A stretch of DNA of 64,000 nucleotides from Streptomyces sp. CB02056 (GCF_001905545.1 NZ_LIPD01000021.1:61541-125540), one strand, 5' to 3'. Numbered from the stretch's first letter, positions 53,288-62,170 are shown. Translations and numbers: made by a program. Notes: generated by a model not told the origin, from the sequence alone.

Positions 53288-53772
53288 CCGGCGTGGCAAG
53301 GGTGTTCACGGCGGCGTCGGCGCGGAGGCCGGCCCGCGGGCCACTGCGGGCGGTGGCACTGGTGGCCGTCCTGGCGGCCGGGCTGACGGCCTGCGGGCAG
53401 GACGCGCCGTCCGGTCCGGACCGCGGCCGGGTGCTCGGCGCGGAGGAGCGCTCGGTCAGCCTCGCCGTCGGCGAGCGCTTCACGATCGCCGTCCGGGACA
53501 ACTCCTCGGTCGGCGACCGCTGGAGCGTCGCGGCCCCGCAGCCGGACGCCGCGGTCGCGGCCCTGGTCGCGGAGAAGCTCGACCTCCCCGCGGAGTCGAA
53601 GACCTCGGACGGCGTCGGCGGCACCCGCTTCTACACCTTCGAGGCCAAGGGCCGCGGGACCACCGCCGTCACCCTCCTCAACTGCTTCCGCAGCTACTGC
53701 AACCTCCCCGCACCCAGCGAAGAGAACAGGAACATGGTCGTGCGCAACACCTACCCGGTGACGGTCCGATGA
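53284..53772 (+). CDS. Chagasin-like (I42) cysteine protease inhibitor lipoprotein
   Basis: A 162-aa exported protein. GTG 53284 overlaps the protease stop (GTGA); GTG 53293 or 53302 are possible alternatives. The N-terminus is basic and hydrophobic, ending in lipobox LTAC with Cys37. The mature domain follows chagasin family order: VSLAVGERFTIAVRDNSSVG (first strand and the NPTTGY-type loop), DGVGGTRFYTFEAKGRGTTA (the GxGG loop) and the last loop LLNCFRSYC in place of RPW. Chagasins block papain-like proteases, matching the gene just upstream. Anchored outside the membrane, it would protect the producer or siblings. Two loops are degenerate, so specificity may be private to its partner. Confidence 0.8.
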   Translation: MTGVARVFTAASARRPARGPLRAVALVAVLAAGLTACGQDAPSGPDRGRVLGAEERSVSLAVGERFTIAVRDNSSVGDRWSVAAPQPDAAVAALVAEKLDLPAESKTSDGVGGTRFYTFEAKGRGTTAVTLLNCFRSYCNLPAPSEENRNMVVRNTYPVTVR

Positions 53773-54164
53773 GCCCCGACGACCGCTTCCGTCCCAGGAC
53801 CGACGAGGAGCTGCGGCAGCTCGACGTGTCCGCCATGCTCCGCTACGGCCTGGCCTTCGCCGGTCCGCACCGGGCCGCGCTGTTCGGCGAGGGCGCCGTC
53901 GCGGCGGCGCTGGCCGCCGACGCGCTGGGGGTGCTCCCCCGGTCGCTCGCCTTCCTCGCCGAGGTGGTGCGCAGCGGCGGCGCCCGCTACGCGGCGGACC
54001 TCGCCGAGCCGCTGCCCGGGGCGGAGCCGGCCCGGCTCGCCCGCGACTGGCTGGGCTCGGCGGCCACCACCGTCACCAGCGTCGACGGCGACCAGCTGCT
54101 CGCCCGGTGGCTGGACGCCGTCGCGGAGATCCTCGGCATGCGCCGGGACGTCCGGGGGGCCTGA
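53769..54164 (+). CDS. Small hypothetical protein, last gene of the protease/inhibitor operon
   Basis: A 131-aa soluble protein that I do not recognise. ATG 53769 overlaps the inhibitor stop (ATGA). It is mostly helical and Ala/Leu-rich (VSAMLRYGLAFAGPHRAALF, VLPRSLAFLAEVVRSGGARY), without signal peptide, Cys or membrane helix. Position suggests a helper such as a cytoplasmic chaperone, second immunity protein or adaptor. A role unrelated to the protease cannot be excluded. Confidence 0.72.
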   Translation: MSPDDRFRPRTDEELRQLDVSAMLRYGLAFAGPHRAALFGEGAVAAALAADALGVLPRSLAFLAEVVRSGGARYAADLAEPLPGAEPARLARDWLGSAATTVTSVDGDQLLARWLDAVAEILGMRRDVRGA

Positions 54165-54200
54165 CGGGGGGCCTGGCCAGGGATCCGGCCGGGGACCGGT

Positions 54201-54243
54201 AGCGCGTTACTGCTTGACAGGGTGCGTCATACTGTAACGCGCT
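54201..54243. promoter_or_regulatory. 10-bp inverted repeat flanking a TTGACA hexamer upstream of GDPD
   Basis: AGCGCGTTAC (54201-54210) and GTAACGCGCT (54234-54243) are perfect 10-bp arms 23 nt apart. TTGACA at 54214-54219 lies between them as a likely -35 element; TACTGT (54230) is too close for a normal -10, so the exact promoter is open. A repressor dimer bound here would block the GDPD/transporter operon starting at 54310. Confidence 0.6.
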
Positions 54244-54309
54244 GGTACGCCCGCGGATCCCGACCCCGTCGGACCCGTCGGGCCCTCCCCCCGCAGCTCG
54301 GAGCACCGC

Positions 54310-55152
54310 ATGCACCCCTTCCTCGACCACCCCGGGCCGCTCGCCTTCGCCCACCGGGGCGGTGACCTCGGGCGCCCCGAGAACTCGCTCGCCGCCTTCG
54401 AGGCCGCCGTCGCGCTCGGGTACCGCTACCTGGAGACGGACGTGCACGCGACCGCCGACGGTGTGCTGGTCGCCTTCCACGACACGCACCTGGACCGGGT
54501 CACCGACCGCGCCGGGGCGGTGGCGGAGCTGCCCTGGGAGAGCGTCAGGCGGGCCCGGATCGGCGGGACCGAGCCGGTGCCGCTGCTGGAGGACCTGCTC
54601 GGCGCGTTCCCCGGGGCCCGCTTCAACATCGACGTCAAGGCGGCGCCGGCCGTCGGGCCGCTGGTCGAGGCGATCCGCCGGACCGACGCCTGGGACCGGG
54701 TCTGCGTCGGCGGCTTCTCCGACAGCCGGCTGGCCGCCGTCCGCGCCGCCGCCGGACCCCGGCTGGCGACCTCGCTCGGCCCGCGTGAGGTGGCCCGGCT
54801 GCGGCTGCGCTCGCTGGCCGAATCGTTCCTGCCCGGGCGGGCCTCCACACGGTCCGGAGCGCCGTCCGAAGCCCCGTCCGGGGCGCCGTTCGCCGGGCTG
54901 TGCGCGCAGGTGCCGGAGCGTCACCGGGGCGTCCGGGTGGTCGACCGGGCCTTCGTCCGCACCGCCCACCGGCTCGGCCTCCAGGTGCACGTCTGGACTG
55001 TGGACGATCCCACACGGATCAGGGCTCTCCTGGACCTGGGTGTGGATGGCATCATGGCCGATCGCATCGACGTCCTGCGGGACGTCCTCGGCGAGCGCGG
55101 CTGCTGGACGGACGGCAGTACCGGCTCCAGCACGGTGATGGGAACCCCATGA
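54310..55152 (+). CDS. Glycerophosphodiester phosphodiesterase
   Basis: A 280-aa GDPD-family TIM barrel that splits glycerophosphodiesters into glycerol 3-phosphate and an alcohol. Catalytic/metal residues are in AFAHRGG, RPENSLAAFEAAVALGY, TDVHATADGVLVAFHDTHLD (the HD pair with the acidic Glu/Asp ligands) and the late VHVWTVDDP. There is no signal peptide, so it acts in the cytoplasm. A short Ala/Pro/Ser/Gly repeat (SGAPSEAPSGAPFAG, ~179-193) is inserted before the last third. Its stop overlaps the start of the UMF1 transporter (ATGA), suggesting the transporter brings in the substrate or a product. Confidence 0.93.
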   Translation: MHPFLDHPGPLAFAHRGGDLGRPENSLAAFEAAVALGYRYLETDVHATADGVLVAFHDTHLDRVTDRAGAVAELPWESVRRARIGGTEPVPLLEDLLGAFPGARFNIDVKAAPAVGPLVEAIRRTDAWDRVCVGGFSDSRLAAVRAAAGPRLATSLGPREVARLRLRSLAESFLPGRASTRSGAPSEAPSGAPFAGLCAQVPERHRGVRVVDRAFVRTAHRLGLQVHVWTVDDPTRIRALLDLGVDGIMADRIDVLRDVLGERGCWTDGSTGSSTVMGTP

Positions 55153-56612
55153 GCACCACGAACTCGGCGACGCACCTGCCGGACGACCCACCGACCTCCC
55201 CCGACGCCGACCCGGCCGCCGCCGACACCGACGCACGCTCCCTGCGCCGGATGCAGTTCGGCTGGTACATCAACGACTGGGCCAACGCCGCCTTCTCGGC
55301 CACCGTCCTGACGGTGTTCCTCGGCCCGTACCTGACCACCGTCGCCAAGGACGCCGCCGACGCGGCCGGCAACGTCCACCCGCTCGGCCTGACGATCCGC
55401 GCAGGATCGTTCTTCCCGTACACGGTCTCCTTCTCCGTGCTGCTCTCGGTCGCGGTGATGCTGCTGACCGGCACCGTCGCCGACCGCACCGGGCGGCACA
55501 AGGAGCTGATGTGCGGCTTCGCGTACGTCGGCTCGCTCGCCACGATGGGGATGTTCTTCCTCGGCGGCGACCGCTACCTGCTCGGCGGCGGGCTGCTGGT
55601 GGTCGCCAACATCGCGTACGCGGTCTCGGTCGCGCTGTCCTACGCCTACCTGCCCGGCCTCGCCTCCCCCGACGAGCGCGACAAGGTCTCCTCCAAGGGC
55701 TGGGCCTACGGCTACGCGGGCGGCGGACTGCTGCTGATCGCCAACCTGGCGCTGTTCCAGGGCCACGACGCGTTCGGCCTGGACTCCGGCACCGCCGTAC
55801 GGATCTGCCTCGCCTCGGCCGGCCTGTGGTGGGCGCTGTTCACCATCGTCCCGATGCTGCGGCTGCCCTCCCGGGCCGGCGTGGCCCCCACCGCCCCCAC
55901 CGCCCCCGCCGCCCCCGCCGCCCCCGCGGAAACCACGGCCACCGCGCCAGGCAAGCCCGGCAAGCCCGCCGCCGGCAGCCTGCGCGAACTCGGCCGCACC
56001 CTGCGCCGGATGCGCGAGCACCCGCTCACCCTGCTCTACCTCGCGGCCTTCCTCTGCTACAACGACGGCATCCAGACCGTCGTCTCCCAGGCCTCGCTCT
56101 ACGGCAGCGAGGAACTCGGCATGGAGCAGACCTCGCTGGTCACCGCCGTGCTGCTGGTCCAGGTCGTGGCGATCGGCGGCGCCCTGCTGCTCGGCCGGAT
56201 CGCCCACCGGTACGGCGCCAAGCGGACCATCCTCGGCTCCCTGGTCGGCTGGGTCGTCACCCTGGCCCTCGGCTACTTCATGCCCGCCCACCAGCCCGCC
56301 TGGTTCTACGCCCTGGCCTGCATGATCGGCCTGGTGCTCGGCGGCAGCCAGGCACTCTCCCGCTCCCTCTTCTCCCACCTCATACCGCCGGGCCGGGAGG
56401 CCGAGTACTTCAGCTTCTACAAGGTCAGCGACCGCGGCACCAGCTGGATGGGCCCGCTCGTCTTCGGCCTCGCCTACCAGCTCACCGGCAGCTACCGCTC
56501 GGCGATCATCTCGCTGCTGGTCTTCTTCGTCATCGGCTTCGCCGTCCTGCTCAAGGTCCCGGTCCGCCGCGCCATCGAGGCCGTCGGCAACCCGGTCCCC
56601 GAGCGCCTCTGA
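55149..56612 (+). CDS. MFS transporter, UMF1/Atg22-like family
   Basis: A 487-aa permease with about 12 membrane segments. The family motif is at the first helix (FGWYINDWANAAFSATVLTV) and the second half has CYNDGIQTVVSQASLYGSEE, the NDG block of UMF1 proteins. Late block SRSLFSHLIPPGREAEYFSF is also typical. A central cytoplasmic loop (~245-275) is an Ala/Pro/Thr-rich simple repeat from (ACCGCCCCC)-like DNA. ATG 55149 overlaps the GDPD stop. Co-expression with GDPD points to phosphodiester, glycerophosphate or nucleoside-type cargo, but the family is poorly defined. Confidence 0.88.
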   Translation: MSTTNSATHLPDDPPTSPDADPAAADTDARSLRRMQFGWYINDWANAAFSATVLTVFLGPYLTTVAKDAADAAGNVHPLGLTIRAGSFFPYTVSFSVLLSVAVMLLTGTVADRTGRHKELMCGFAYVGSLATMGMFFLGGDRYLLGGGLLVVANIAYAVSVALSYAYLPGLASPDERDKVSSKGWAYGYAGGGLLLIANLALFQGHDAFGLDSGTAVRICLASAGLWWALFTIVPMLRLPSRAGVAPTAPTAPAAPAAPAETTATAPGKPGKPAAGSLRELGRTLRRMREHPLTLLYLAAFLCYNDGIQTVVSQASLYGSEELGMEQTSLVTAVLLVQVVAIGGALLLGRIAHRYGAKRTILGSLVGWVVTLALGYFMPAHQPAWFYALACMIGLVLGGSQALSRSLFSHLIPPGREAEYFSFYKVSDRGTSWMGPLVFGLAYQLTGSYRSAIISLLVFFVIGFAVLLKVPVRRAIEAVGNPVPERL

Positions 56613-56623
56613 GCGCGCGCACG

Positions 56624-56681
56624 ACGGACCGGGCCCGGCCGCTCCCCGCTCAGGCAGGGGGAGCGGCCGGGCCCGGTCCGT
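56624..56681. terminator. Very strong bidirectional terminator, 24-bp perfect stem
   Basis: Arms 56624-56647 and 56658-56681 are exact complements around a 10-nt loop. It lies between the convergent UMF1 gene and the first pseudotrypsin gene and insulates the array. Confidence 0.92.
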
Positions 56682-56702
56682 GAACGGCCCGCGGACGCTT
56701 CG

Positions 56703-58544
56703 TCAGCCGGTGACCATGGTCTTGCCGGGGAGCGTGCTCCAGCCGCTCCACCCGCTCTTCCCCGGCCGGTACGAGGCGTGGTTGAAGGCGCCGTTCTGGC
56801 CGGTGGCGAAGAGGTCCAGGGTGCCGGCCGCCGCGTTGAACGTCGCGGTCGGGAAGCGGCCGGTGGTGAACCTCCAGTCCCCGATGCTGGTCCAGTCGCT
56901 CCACGGCTTGCCGTCGGGCTGCCACTCGGAGCGGGCGAGGACGCCGTTGCCGTCGACCGCGAACAGCGCGAAGCCGCCGGTGGCGGGGTCGAAGACGGCG
57001 GTCGGCGAGCCCGCGAACCCGCGGCCGGGGACCTCGTACCAGCCGCTCCACTTCGTCATGCCCGGGGTGTAGTAGGAGTGCGCGACGGCCCCGCTGGTCC
57101 GGGTGGCGAAGACCTCCACGACCTTGGTGACCGGGTTGTAGGCGGACGTGGGGCTGCCGGTGAACCTCACGTTGTCGTCCTGGGCGTACCAGGGGTTCCA
57201 GTCCTGGCCCGGCAACCAGTAGCTCTGCTTCAGCACGCCGTCGGTGTTGACCGCGAACAGCTCGATGGCGCCGGTGGAGGGGTTGTACAGGGCGCTCGGG
57301 CTGCCCGTGAACTCCTTGTTGGCCTTGATGTCGTACCAGCCGCTCCACCCCGTCGTGCCCACGGTGTAGTAGGAGTGCGCGACGCCCCCGTCGGTCCGGG
57401 TGGCGAAGACCTCCGCGGTCTTCGTCGCCGGGTTGTAGACGGCGGTGGGGCTGCCGGTGAACCTCTTGTCGGTGGGCTGGTAGTACCACTCGGTCCAGCC
57501 CTTGCCGTCCGGCAGCCAGTAGGTCTGGCAGAGCACACCGTCGGTGCCGATGGCGAACAGCTCGATGGCACCGGTGGCGGGGTTGAACACGGCGGTGGGG
57601 ACGCTCGCGAACCGCCAGTCGCCGCCGACCCGCGTCCAGTCGCTCCAGGTCGTGCCGTCCGCGCTGGAGGAGGACACCACGTGGCGGTCGCTGTCGACGG
57701 CGAAGACCGTGGTGGTCTTCCGGACCGGGTCGTAGACCGAGCTGCGGGCGGCCGGGTTGGCCGTGACGGTGTCCCACCAGCCGTCGCGGACCTGGTTGAT
57801 CCACGCGCCGAGGTCGTCGACCCGGGTGTTGTACGCGCCGGTGCGGGTCTCGGTGGCGGGCACGCCCAGGCAGCCGCCCTGCCAGGAGCGGGAGGCCACG
57901 GCGACCAGCTCGGCCTTGCCGTTGACCTCGCGGACCACGGGGGCGCCGGTGTCGCCCTTGCAGAGCGCCGCGCCGCCCGTTCCCGTGGTGCCGATGCCCG
58001 TCGCGCTCACGGTGTCGAGGCTGAACGCGCCGGAGTGGAGCCGGTTCGGGATCCACTCCGTCTTGGTGCGCCCGTACCCGGGCACCCGCAGGGTCTGGCC
58101 GGCGGTCGGGGCGGTGGTGGCGACCGCGAGCGGGGCGATGCCGGTGACGGGCACGGCCAGGCGGGCCAGGACCAGGTCGCGGTCCTGACGCGGCGCCAGC
58201 TCCACCACGTCCGTCACGACACCGGCGCCCGTGGCCAGGTCGGTGCGCCCGACGGTGGCGGTGGTCTTCCACTTCGGCGCACCGGCGGCCAGCGCCTGCG
58301 GCTGCGCCGGGTCGTCGGAGAAGCACGAGGCGGCCGTGGCCACCCAGTAGCGGTCCACCAGCGCGCCGGTGCAGACGCGCACGTTGTCGCCGATCGCCAG
58401 GCGGACGGTGTAGGCGTAGGAGCCGTCGGCGGGCGTGTCGCCGACCACGGCGCCGGCCGGGACGATGCTGCACAGCGTGCCGGCGGCAGCGGCCGCGGCG
58501 AGTACGCCGGCCCGCCGGGAGCGGACCTGGGACTTGCGGGACAT
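56703..58544 (-). CDS. Secreted pseudotrypsin 1 with lectin/propeller-like C-terminal repeats
   Basis: A 613-aa exported protein. ATG 58544 has TGGAG 8 nt upstream; the signal peptide starts MSRKSQVRSRRAG and is cut near AGA-VVG. Residues ~33-255 are an S1 trypsin fold: the Cys58/Cys74 pair and Asp123 (RDLVLARL) remain, but the catalytic His position reads TAASC (Ser73) and the catalytic Ser motif reads CKGDTGAP (Thr199). It should be proteolytically dead. From ~270 to the end, seven-odd repeats of the type FTGSPTAVYNPATKTAEVFA and HSYYTVGTTGWSGWYDI resemble PLL-like/tectonin sugar-binding propellers. It is last in a tandem array of four relatives. Confidence 0.88.
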   Translation of the reverse strand: MSRKSQVRSRRAGVLAAAAAAGTLCSIVPAGAVVGDTPADGSYAYTVRLAIGDNVRVCTGALVDRYWVATAASCFSDDPAQPQALAAGAPKWKTTATVGRTDLATGAGVVTDVVELAPRQDRDLVLARLAVPVTGIAPLAVATTAPTAGQTLRVPGYGRTKTEWIPNRLHSGAFSLDTVSATGIGTTGTGGAALCKGDTGAPVVREVNGKAELVAVASRSWQGGCLGVPATETRTGAYNTRVDDLGAWINQVRDGWWDTVTANPAARSSVYDPVRKTTTVFAVDSDRHVVSSSSADGTTWSDWTRVGGDWRFASVPTAVFNPATGAIELFAIGTDGVLCQTYWLPDGKGWTEWYYQPTDKRFTGSPTAVYNPATKTAEVFATRTDGGVAHSYYTVGTTGWSGWYDIKANKEFTGSPSALYNPSTGAIELFAVNTDGVLKQSYWLPGQDWNPWYAQDDNVRFTGSPTSAYNPVTKVVEVFATRTSGAVAHSYYTPGMTKWSGWYEVPGRGFAGSPTAVFDPATGGFALFAVDGNGVLARSEWQPDGKPWSDWTSIGDWRFTTGRFPTATFNAAAGTLDLFATGQNGAFNHASYRPGKSGWSGWSTLPGKTMVTG

Positions 58545-58574
58545 GAGGGATCTCCAGGGAGCGTTCGGGGAGGA

Positions 58575-58602
58575 CGGCACCCCGCGGGTGCGCGGGGTGC
58601 CG
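58575..58602 (-). terminator. Hairpin between pseudotrypsin genes 2 and 1
   Basis: A perfect 12-bp stem (arms 58575-58586 and 58591-58602) with loop GGTG lies 60 nt after the stop of pseudotrypsin 2. It could end that transcript or act as a processing/attenuation site. Confidence 0.7.
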
Positions 58603-58662
58603 GTGGCCTTCGACCGGCGGCCGTGGCGGGCCGCAGCGGGCCTGCCGCGGGTCAGGGGCGGG

Positions 58663-60405
58663 TCAGGGCGCGGAGGGGCCGCCGTGGAAGCGGACCCAGA
58701 GCGGGCCGCCCTGGCCCTGCGGGTCGATGGACCAGAGCGTGCTGTTGACGTCCCTGACGTACGTGACCAGGTGCTTGGTGACCGGGTCGACGACGGTCTG
58801 CGGGACGGCGTCGGCGGCCAGCGCGGTGCCCGACGGGGTGAGCGCGAACTCGGTCCACTTCCCGGTGGCGAAGTCCAGCGCGTTCAGCCGGTTGTTCGGC
58901 CCGTTGACGTACACCACGGTCCGGTTGCCGGCCGTGTCGGCGATCGCGACCGGGTCGGTGGCGGCCATCACGCCCCAGTCGCGCCAGCCCGGGCCGAACG
59001 GGTCGACGGACCACAGGTGGTTGGCGGCGTCGCGGACGAAGGTGGTGAAGTGCCCGGTGGCCGGGTCGACCACGGTCGAGGGGACCGCGTCGGGGGCCAG
59101 GGCCGGCGGAACGAACTCGACCCGGCCGGCGCCCCGGCGGTCGATGGAGTTCAGCCGGTTGTTCGGCCCGTTGACGTACACCACGATGTGGCCGTCGTTC
59201 GGGTTGATCACCGGCACCGGGTCGGTGGCGGCCAGCCCGCCGAAGTCGTACCAGCCCTCGCCCTGCGGGTCGACGGACCACAGGTGGTGGGCGGTGTCGC
59301 GGACGAAGGTGACCAGGTGGCCGGTGGCCGGGTCGACGACCGTGCGCGGCACGGCGTCGGGGGCCAGCACCGTCCCGGCGGGGGTGGGGACGAACTCGGT
59401 CCACTTGCCGGTGGTGCGGTCGTAGGACCAGAGCTTGTTGTCCGGCCCGTTGACGTACACGATCACGTGGTTGTCGGCCGGGTTGGCGATCGCGGTCGGG
59501 CGGGCGGCCGCGTAGCCGCCCAGGTCGGTCCAGCCCTCGTTCTGCGGGTCGACCGACCACAGGTGGTTCTTGCTGTCCTGGACGAAGGTCAGCGGGTGCC
59601 CGGTGGCCGGGTCGACGACGGTGAACGGCGAGCCGGTGACCTTCGTCCCCGACGGGGTCGAGTGGCGGACGTTGGTGATCCACACGCCGAGGTCGTCGAC
59701 CCGGGTCGCGTACGCGCCGGTGCGGGTCTCGGCGGCCGGGGTGCCCAGGCAGCCGCCCTGCCAGGAGCGGGAGGCCACGGCCACCAGCTCGGCCTTGCCG
59801 TTGACCTCACGGATGGCGGGGGCACCGGTGTCGCCCTTGCAGACCGCCGCACCGCCCGTCCCCGTGATGCCGACGCCGGTCGCGCTCACCGTGTCGAGGC
59901 TGAAAGCGCCGGTGTGCGGCTTGGACGGCACCCACTCGTCCTTGGTCCGGCCGAAACCGGGAACACGCAGCGACTGCCCGGCCGTCGGCGCCGAGGTGCC
60001 CACCTCCAGCGGCGTCACACCGTCGACCGGCACGGCCAGACGGGCCATCACCAGGTCGCGGTCGGCGCGCGGCACCAGCTCGACCACCTGGGCCGACTTG
60101 GCGCCGACGGTGGCGGTGGTGTTCCACTTCGGCTTGCCGGCCGCCAGGGCCTGCGGCTGAGCCGGGTCGTCGGCGAAGCAGGAGGCGGCGGTGAGCACCC
60201 AGTACTGGTCGATCAGCGCGCCGGTGCAGCCGCGCAGGCTGTCGCCGATGACGATGCGCGCGGTGGTGGCGGAGGTGGTGTCGGCCGCGGCGCCGCCGGA
60301 GACGGCGCCGGCCGGGGCGAAGGTCGTCAGCGCGCCGGCGGCAGCGGCCGCGACGGCTGCCAGCACACCCGCCCGCCGCGGGCGGAGCTGGGACTTGCGG
60401 GACAT
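58663..60405 (-). CDS. Secreted pseudotrypsin 2 with HLWSVDP-type repeats
   Basis: A 580-aa exported protein; GGGGAG lies 5 nt before ATG 60405. The signal peptide (MSRKSQLRPRRAG...) and trypsin-fold domain match the other three copies. Catalytic His is Ser75 (LTAASCF) and catalytic Ser is Thr in CKGDTGAP; Asp of DRDLVMARL is kept. The C-terminal ~330 residues hold about eight repeats alternating VDPATGHLVTFVRDTAHHLW-type and IVYVNGPDNKLWSYDR-type units, different from the repeats of its neighbours. Likely a binding protein outside the cell. Substrate or ligand unknown. Confidence 0.88.
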   Translation of the reverse strand: MSRKSQLRPRRAGVLAAVAAAAAGALTTFAPAGAVSGGAAADTTSATTARIVIGDSLRGCTGALIDQYWVLTAASCFADDPAQPQALAAGKPKWNTTATVGAKSAQVVELVPRADRDLVMARLAVPVDGVTPLEVGTSAPTAGQSLRVPGFGRTKDEWVPSKPHTGAFSLDTVSATGVGITGTGGAAVCKGDTGAPAIREVNGKAELVAVASRSWQGGCLGTPAAETRTGAYATRVDDLGVWITNVRHSTPSGTKVTGSPFTVVDPATGHPLTFVQDSKNHLWSVDPQNEGWTDLGGYAAARPTAIANPADNHVIVYVNGPDNKLWSYDRTTGKWTEFVPTPAGTVLAPDAVPRTVVDPATGHLVTFVRDTAHHLWSVDPQGEGWYDFGGLAATDPVPVINPNDGHIVVYVNGPNNRLNSIDRRGAGRVEFVPPALAPDAVPSTVVDPATGHFTTFVRDAANHLWSVDPFGPGWRDWGVMAATDPVAIADTAGNRTVVYVNGPNNRLNALDFATGKWTEFALTPSGTALAADAVPQTVVDPVTKHLVTYVRDVNSTLWSIDPQGQGGPLWVRFHGGPSAP

Positions 60406-60436
60406 GGGGACTCCCCTTCGGGTCGGTGGGTGGGAG

Positions 60437-60477
60437 CCCGCGGGGGCGGTCGGTCTCACGCCGACGGCCCCCGCGGG
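60437..60477 (-). terminator. Hairpin between pseudotrypsin genes 3 and 2
   Basis: Arms 60437-60453 and 60461-60477 pair over 16 of 17 positions around loop TCTCACG, directly after the stop of pseudotrypsin 3. Confidence 0.75.
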
Positions 60478-60497
60478 GCACGGGTACGGGACCCGGG

Positions 60498-62069
60498 TCA
60501 GCCGGTGGTGGCGGCGAGGCCCTGGATGCCGCTGCTGTCGACCTTGTAGAAGGTGGTCCAGCTGCCGTCGGCCTTCTTGTCGGCGGTCCAGATCTTGTCG
60601 TCGCTGCCGATCGCGAACAGGCGGATGGTGTCGCCGATGGTGGTGGCGGCGACCTGCTTGACACCGAGGGCGTCGGGCACCTTCTCGAAGGTGGTCCAGG
60701 GGCCGTTGCCGGTGCTGTCGGTGGTCCAGATCTGGCTGTCGGCACCGACCGCGAACACCCGCACGGTGTTGCCGATCGTGGTGGCGGCGATGTGCTGGAT
60801 GCCGCTGCTGGGGATCGCCTCGAAGGTGCTCCACGTACCGGCGGTGTAGTCGCCGGTGCTGGTCCAGATCCGGCCGTCGCCGCCGATCGCGAACAGCCGC
60901 ACGGTGTTGCCGACGACGGTGGCGGTCACCTGCTTGATCGCGCTGCTGGGCAGCGGCGAGAACGCGCTCCAGGTGCCCGCGGCGTAGTCGCCGTCCGCAC
61001 CGTAGATGCGCTCGTCGCCGCCGACGGCGAACAGGCGCACCTTGTCGCCCATGGCGACGGCGGTCACCTGCCGGATGCCGCTGTTGCCCGGCACGACCTC
61101 GAACGGCGACCAGACGCCGGCGCTGTTCCTGGTGCTGGTCCGGATCCGCTGGTCGCTGCCGATCCCGAACAGGCGCACCTTGTCGCCCATCGTGACGGCG
61201 CTGACCTGCCGGACGCCGCCGCTGTTCGGCACGGCCTCGAAGGTGCCCCACACGTTCGTGGTGTACGCGCCCTCGTTGGCCCAGATCTGGCTGTCGCCGC
61301 CGACCGCGAACAGTCGGCTGGCCGGACGGGAGACCCGCACCTGGTTCACCCAGCCGGCGAGGTCGTCGACCCGGGAGCTGAACGCGCCGGTGCGGGTCTC
61401 GGTGGCCGGGGTGCCCAGGCAGCCGCCCTGCCACGAGCGGGAGGCCACGGCGACCAGCTCGGCCTTGCCGTTGACCTCGCGGATCGCCGGGGCACCGGTG
61501 TCGCCCTTGCAGATCGAGGCGCCGCCGGTGCCGGTGATGCCGATCGCGGTCGCGCTCACGGTGTCGAGGGTGAACGCGCCGGTGTGGAGCTTGTTCGGCA
61601 CCCACTCGTCCTTGGTCCGGCCGAAGCCGGCGACGCGCAGGCTCTGCCCGGCCGTCGGTGCGGCGGCGGCGACCGCGAGCGGGGCGATGCCGTCGACGGG
61701 CGTGGCGAGGCGGGCCATGACGAGGTCGCGGTCGGCGCGCGGCGCCAGCTCGACCACCTCGGCCGACTTGGCGCCGAGCGTGACGGTGGTCTTCCACTTC
61801 GGCTTGCCGGCCGCCAGGGCCTGCGGCTGCGCCGGGTCGTCGGAGAAGCAGGAGGCGGCGGTGAGCACCCAGCTGCGGTCGACCAGCGCGCCGGTGCAGG
61901 CGCGCAGGTTGTCGCCGATCGTCAGACGGGCGGTGGAGGTGTAGGTGTTGTCGGCAGCCTCGGGGCCGACCACGGCACCGGCCGGAGAGACGGCGCTCAG
62001 CGTGCCGGCGGCGGCGGCCGCGACCAGCACACCCGCCCGACGGGAACGGAACTGGGACTTACGGGACAT
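60498..62069 (-). CDS. Secreted pseudotrypsin 3 with tectonin/PLL-like propeller
   Basis: A 523-aa exported protein; GGGGGG precedes ATG 62069. Signal peptide MSRKSQFRSRRAG..., trypsin fold with Ser73 in place of His (LTAASCF) and Thr in CKGDTGAP in place of Ser. The C-terminal ~270 residues contain six regular repeats of ~45 aa (GDKVRLFAVGGDERIYGADG, AAGTWSAFSPLPSSAIKQVT and similar), close to tectonin/PLL-type six-blade propellers that bind sugars. The repeat DNA is well conserved, suggesting recent expansion or conversion. Same strand and spacing (~90-120 nt) as the other members. Confidence 0.9.
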   Translation of the reverse strand: MSRKSQFRSRRAGVLVAAAAAGTLSAVSPAGAVVGPEAADNTYTSTARLTIGDNLRACTGALVDRSWVLTAASCFSDDPAQPQALAAGKPKWKTTVTLGAKSAEVVELAPRADRDLVMARLATPVDGIAPLAVAAAAPTAGQSLRVAGFGRTKDEWVPNKLHTGAFTLDTVSATAIGITGTGGASICKGDTGAPAIREVNGKAELVAVASRSWQGGCLGTPATETRTGAFSSRVDDLAGWVNQVRVSRPASRLFAVGGDSQIWANEGAYTTNVWGTFEAVPNSGGVRQVSAVTMGDKVRLFGIGSDQRIRTSTRNSAGVWSPFEVVPGNSGIRQVTAVAMGDKVRLFAVGGDERIYGADGDYAAGTWSAFSPLPSSAIKQVTATVVGNTVRLFAIGGDGRIWTSTGDYTAGTWSTFEAIPSSGIQHIAATTIGNTVRVFAVGADSQIWTTDSTGNGPWTTFEKVPDALGVKQVAATTIGDTIRLFAIGSDDKIWTADKKADGSWTTFYKVDSSGIQGLAATTG

Positions 62070-62170
62070 CAGGAATTCCCCCCTGAGGAGTGACGAGAAG
62101 GTGGCGCCCCGCCGGACGGGCGACCGGACGGCGGCCGGTCCGGCGGGACGCGGTGCGGTGCTGTGCGGGG

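Noticed and set aside
54201..54243. PhoP or GlnR box upstream of the GDPD gene
   Set aside because: The arms form an inverted repeat, not the 11-bp direct repeats of PhoP, and GlnR spacing does not fit.
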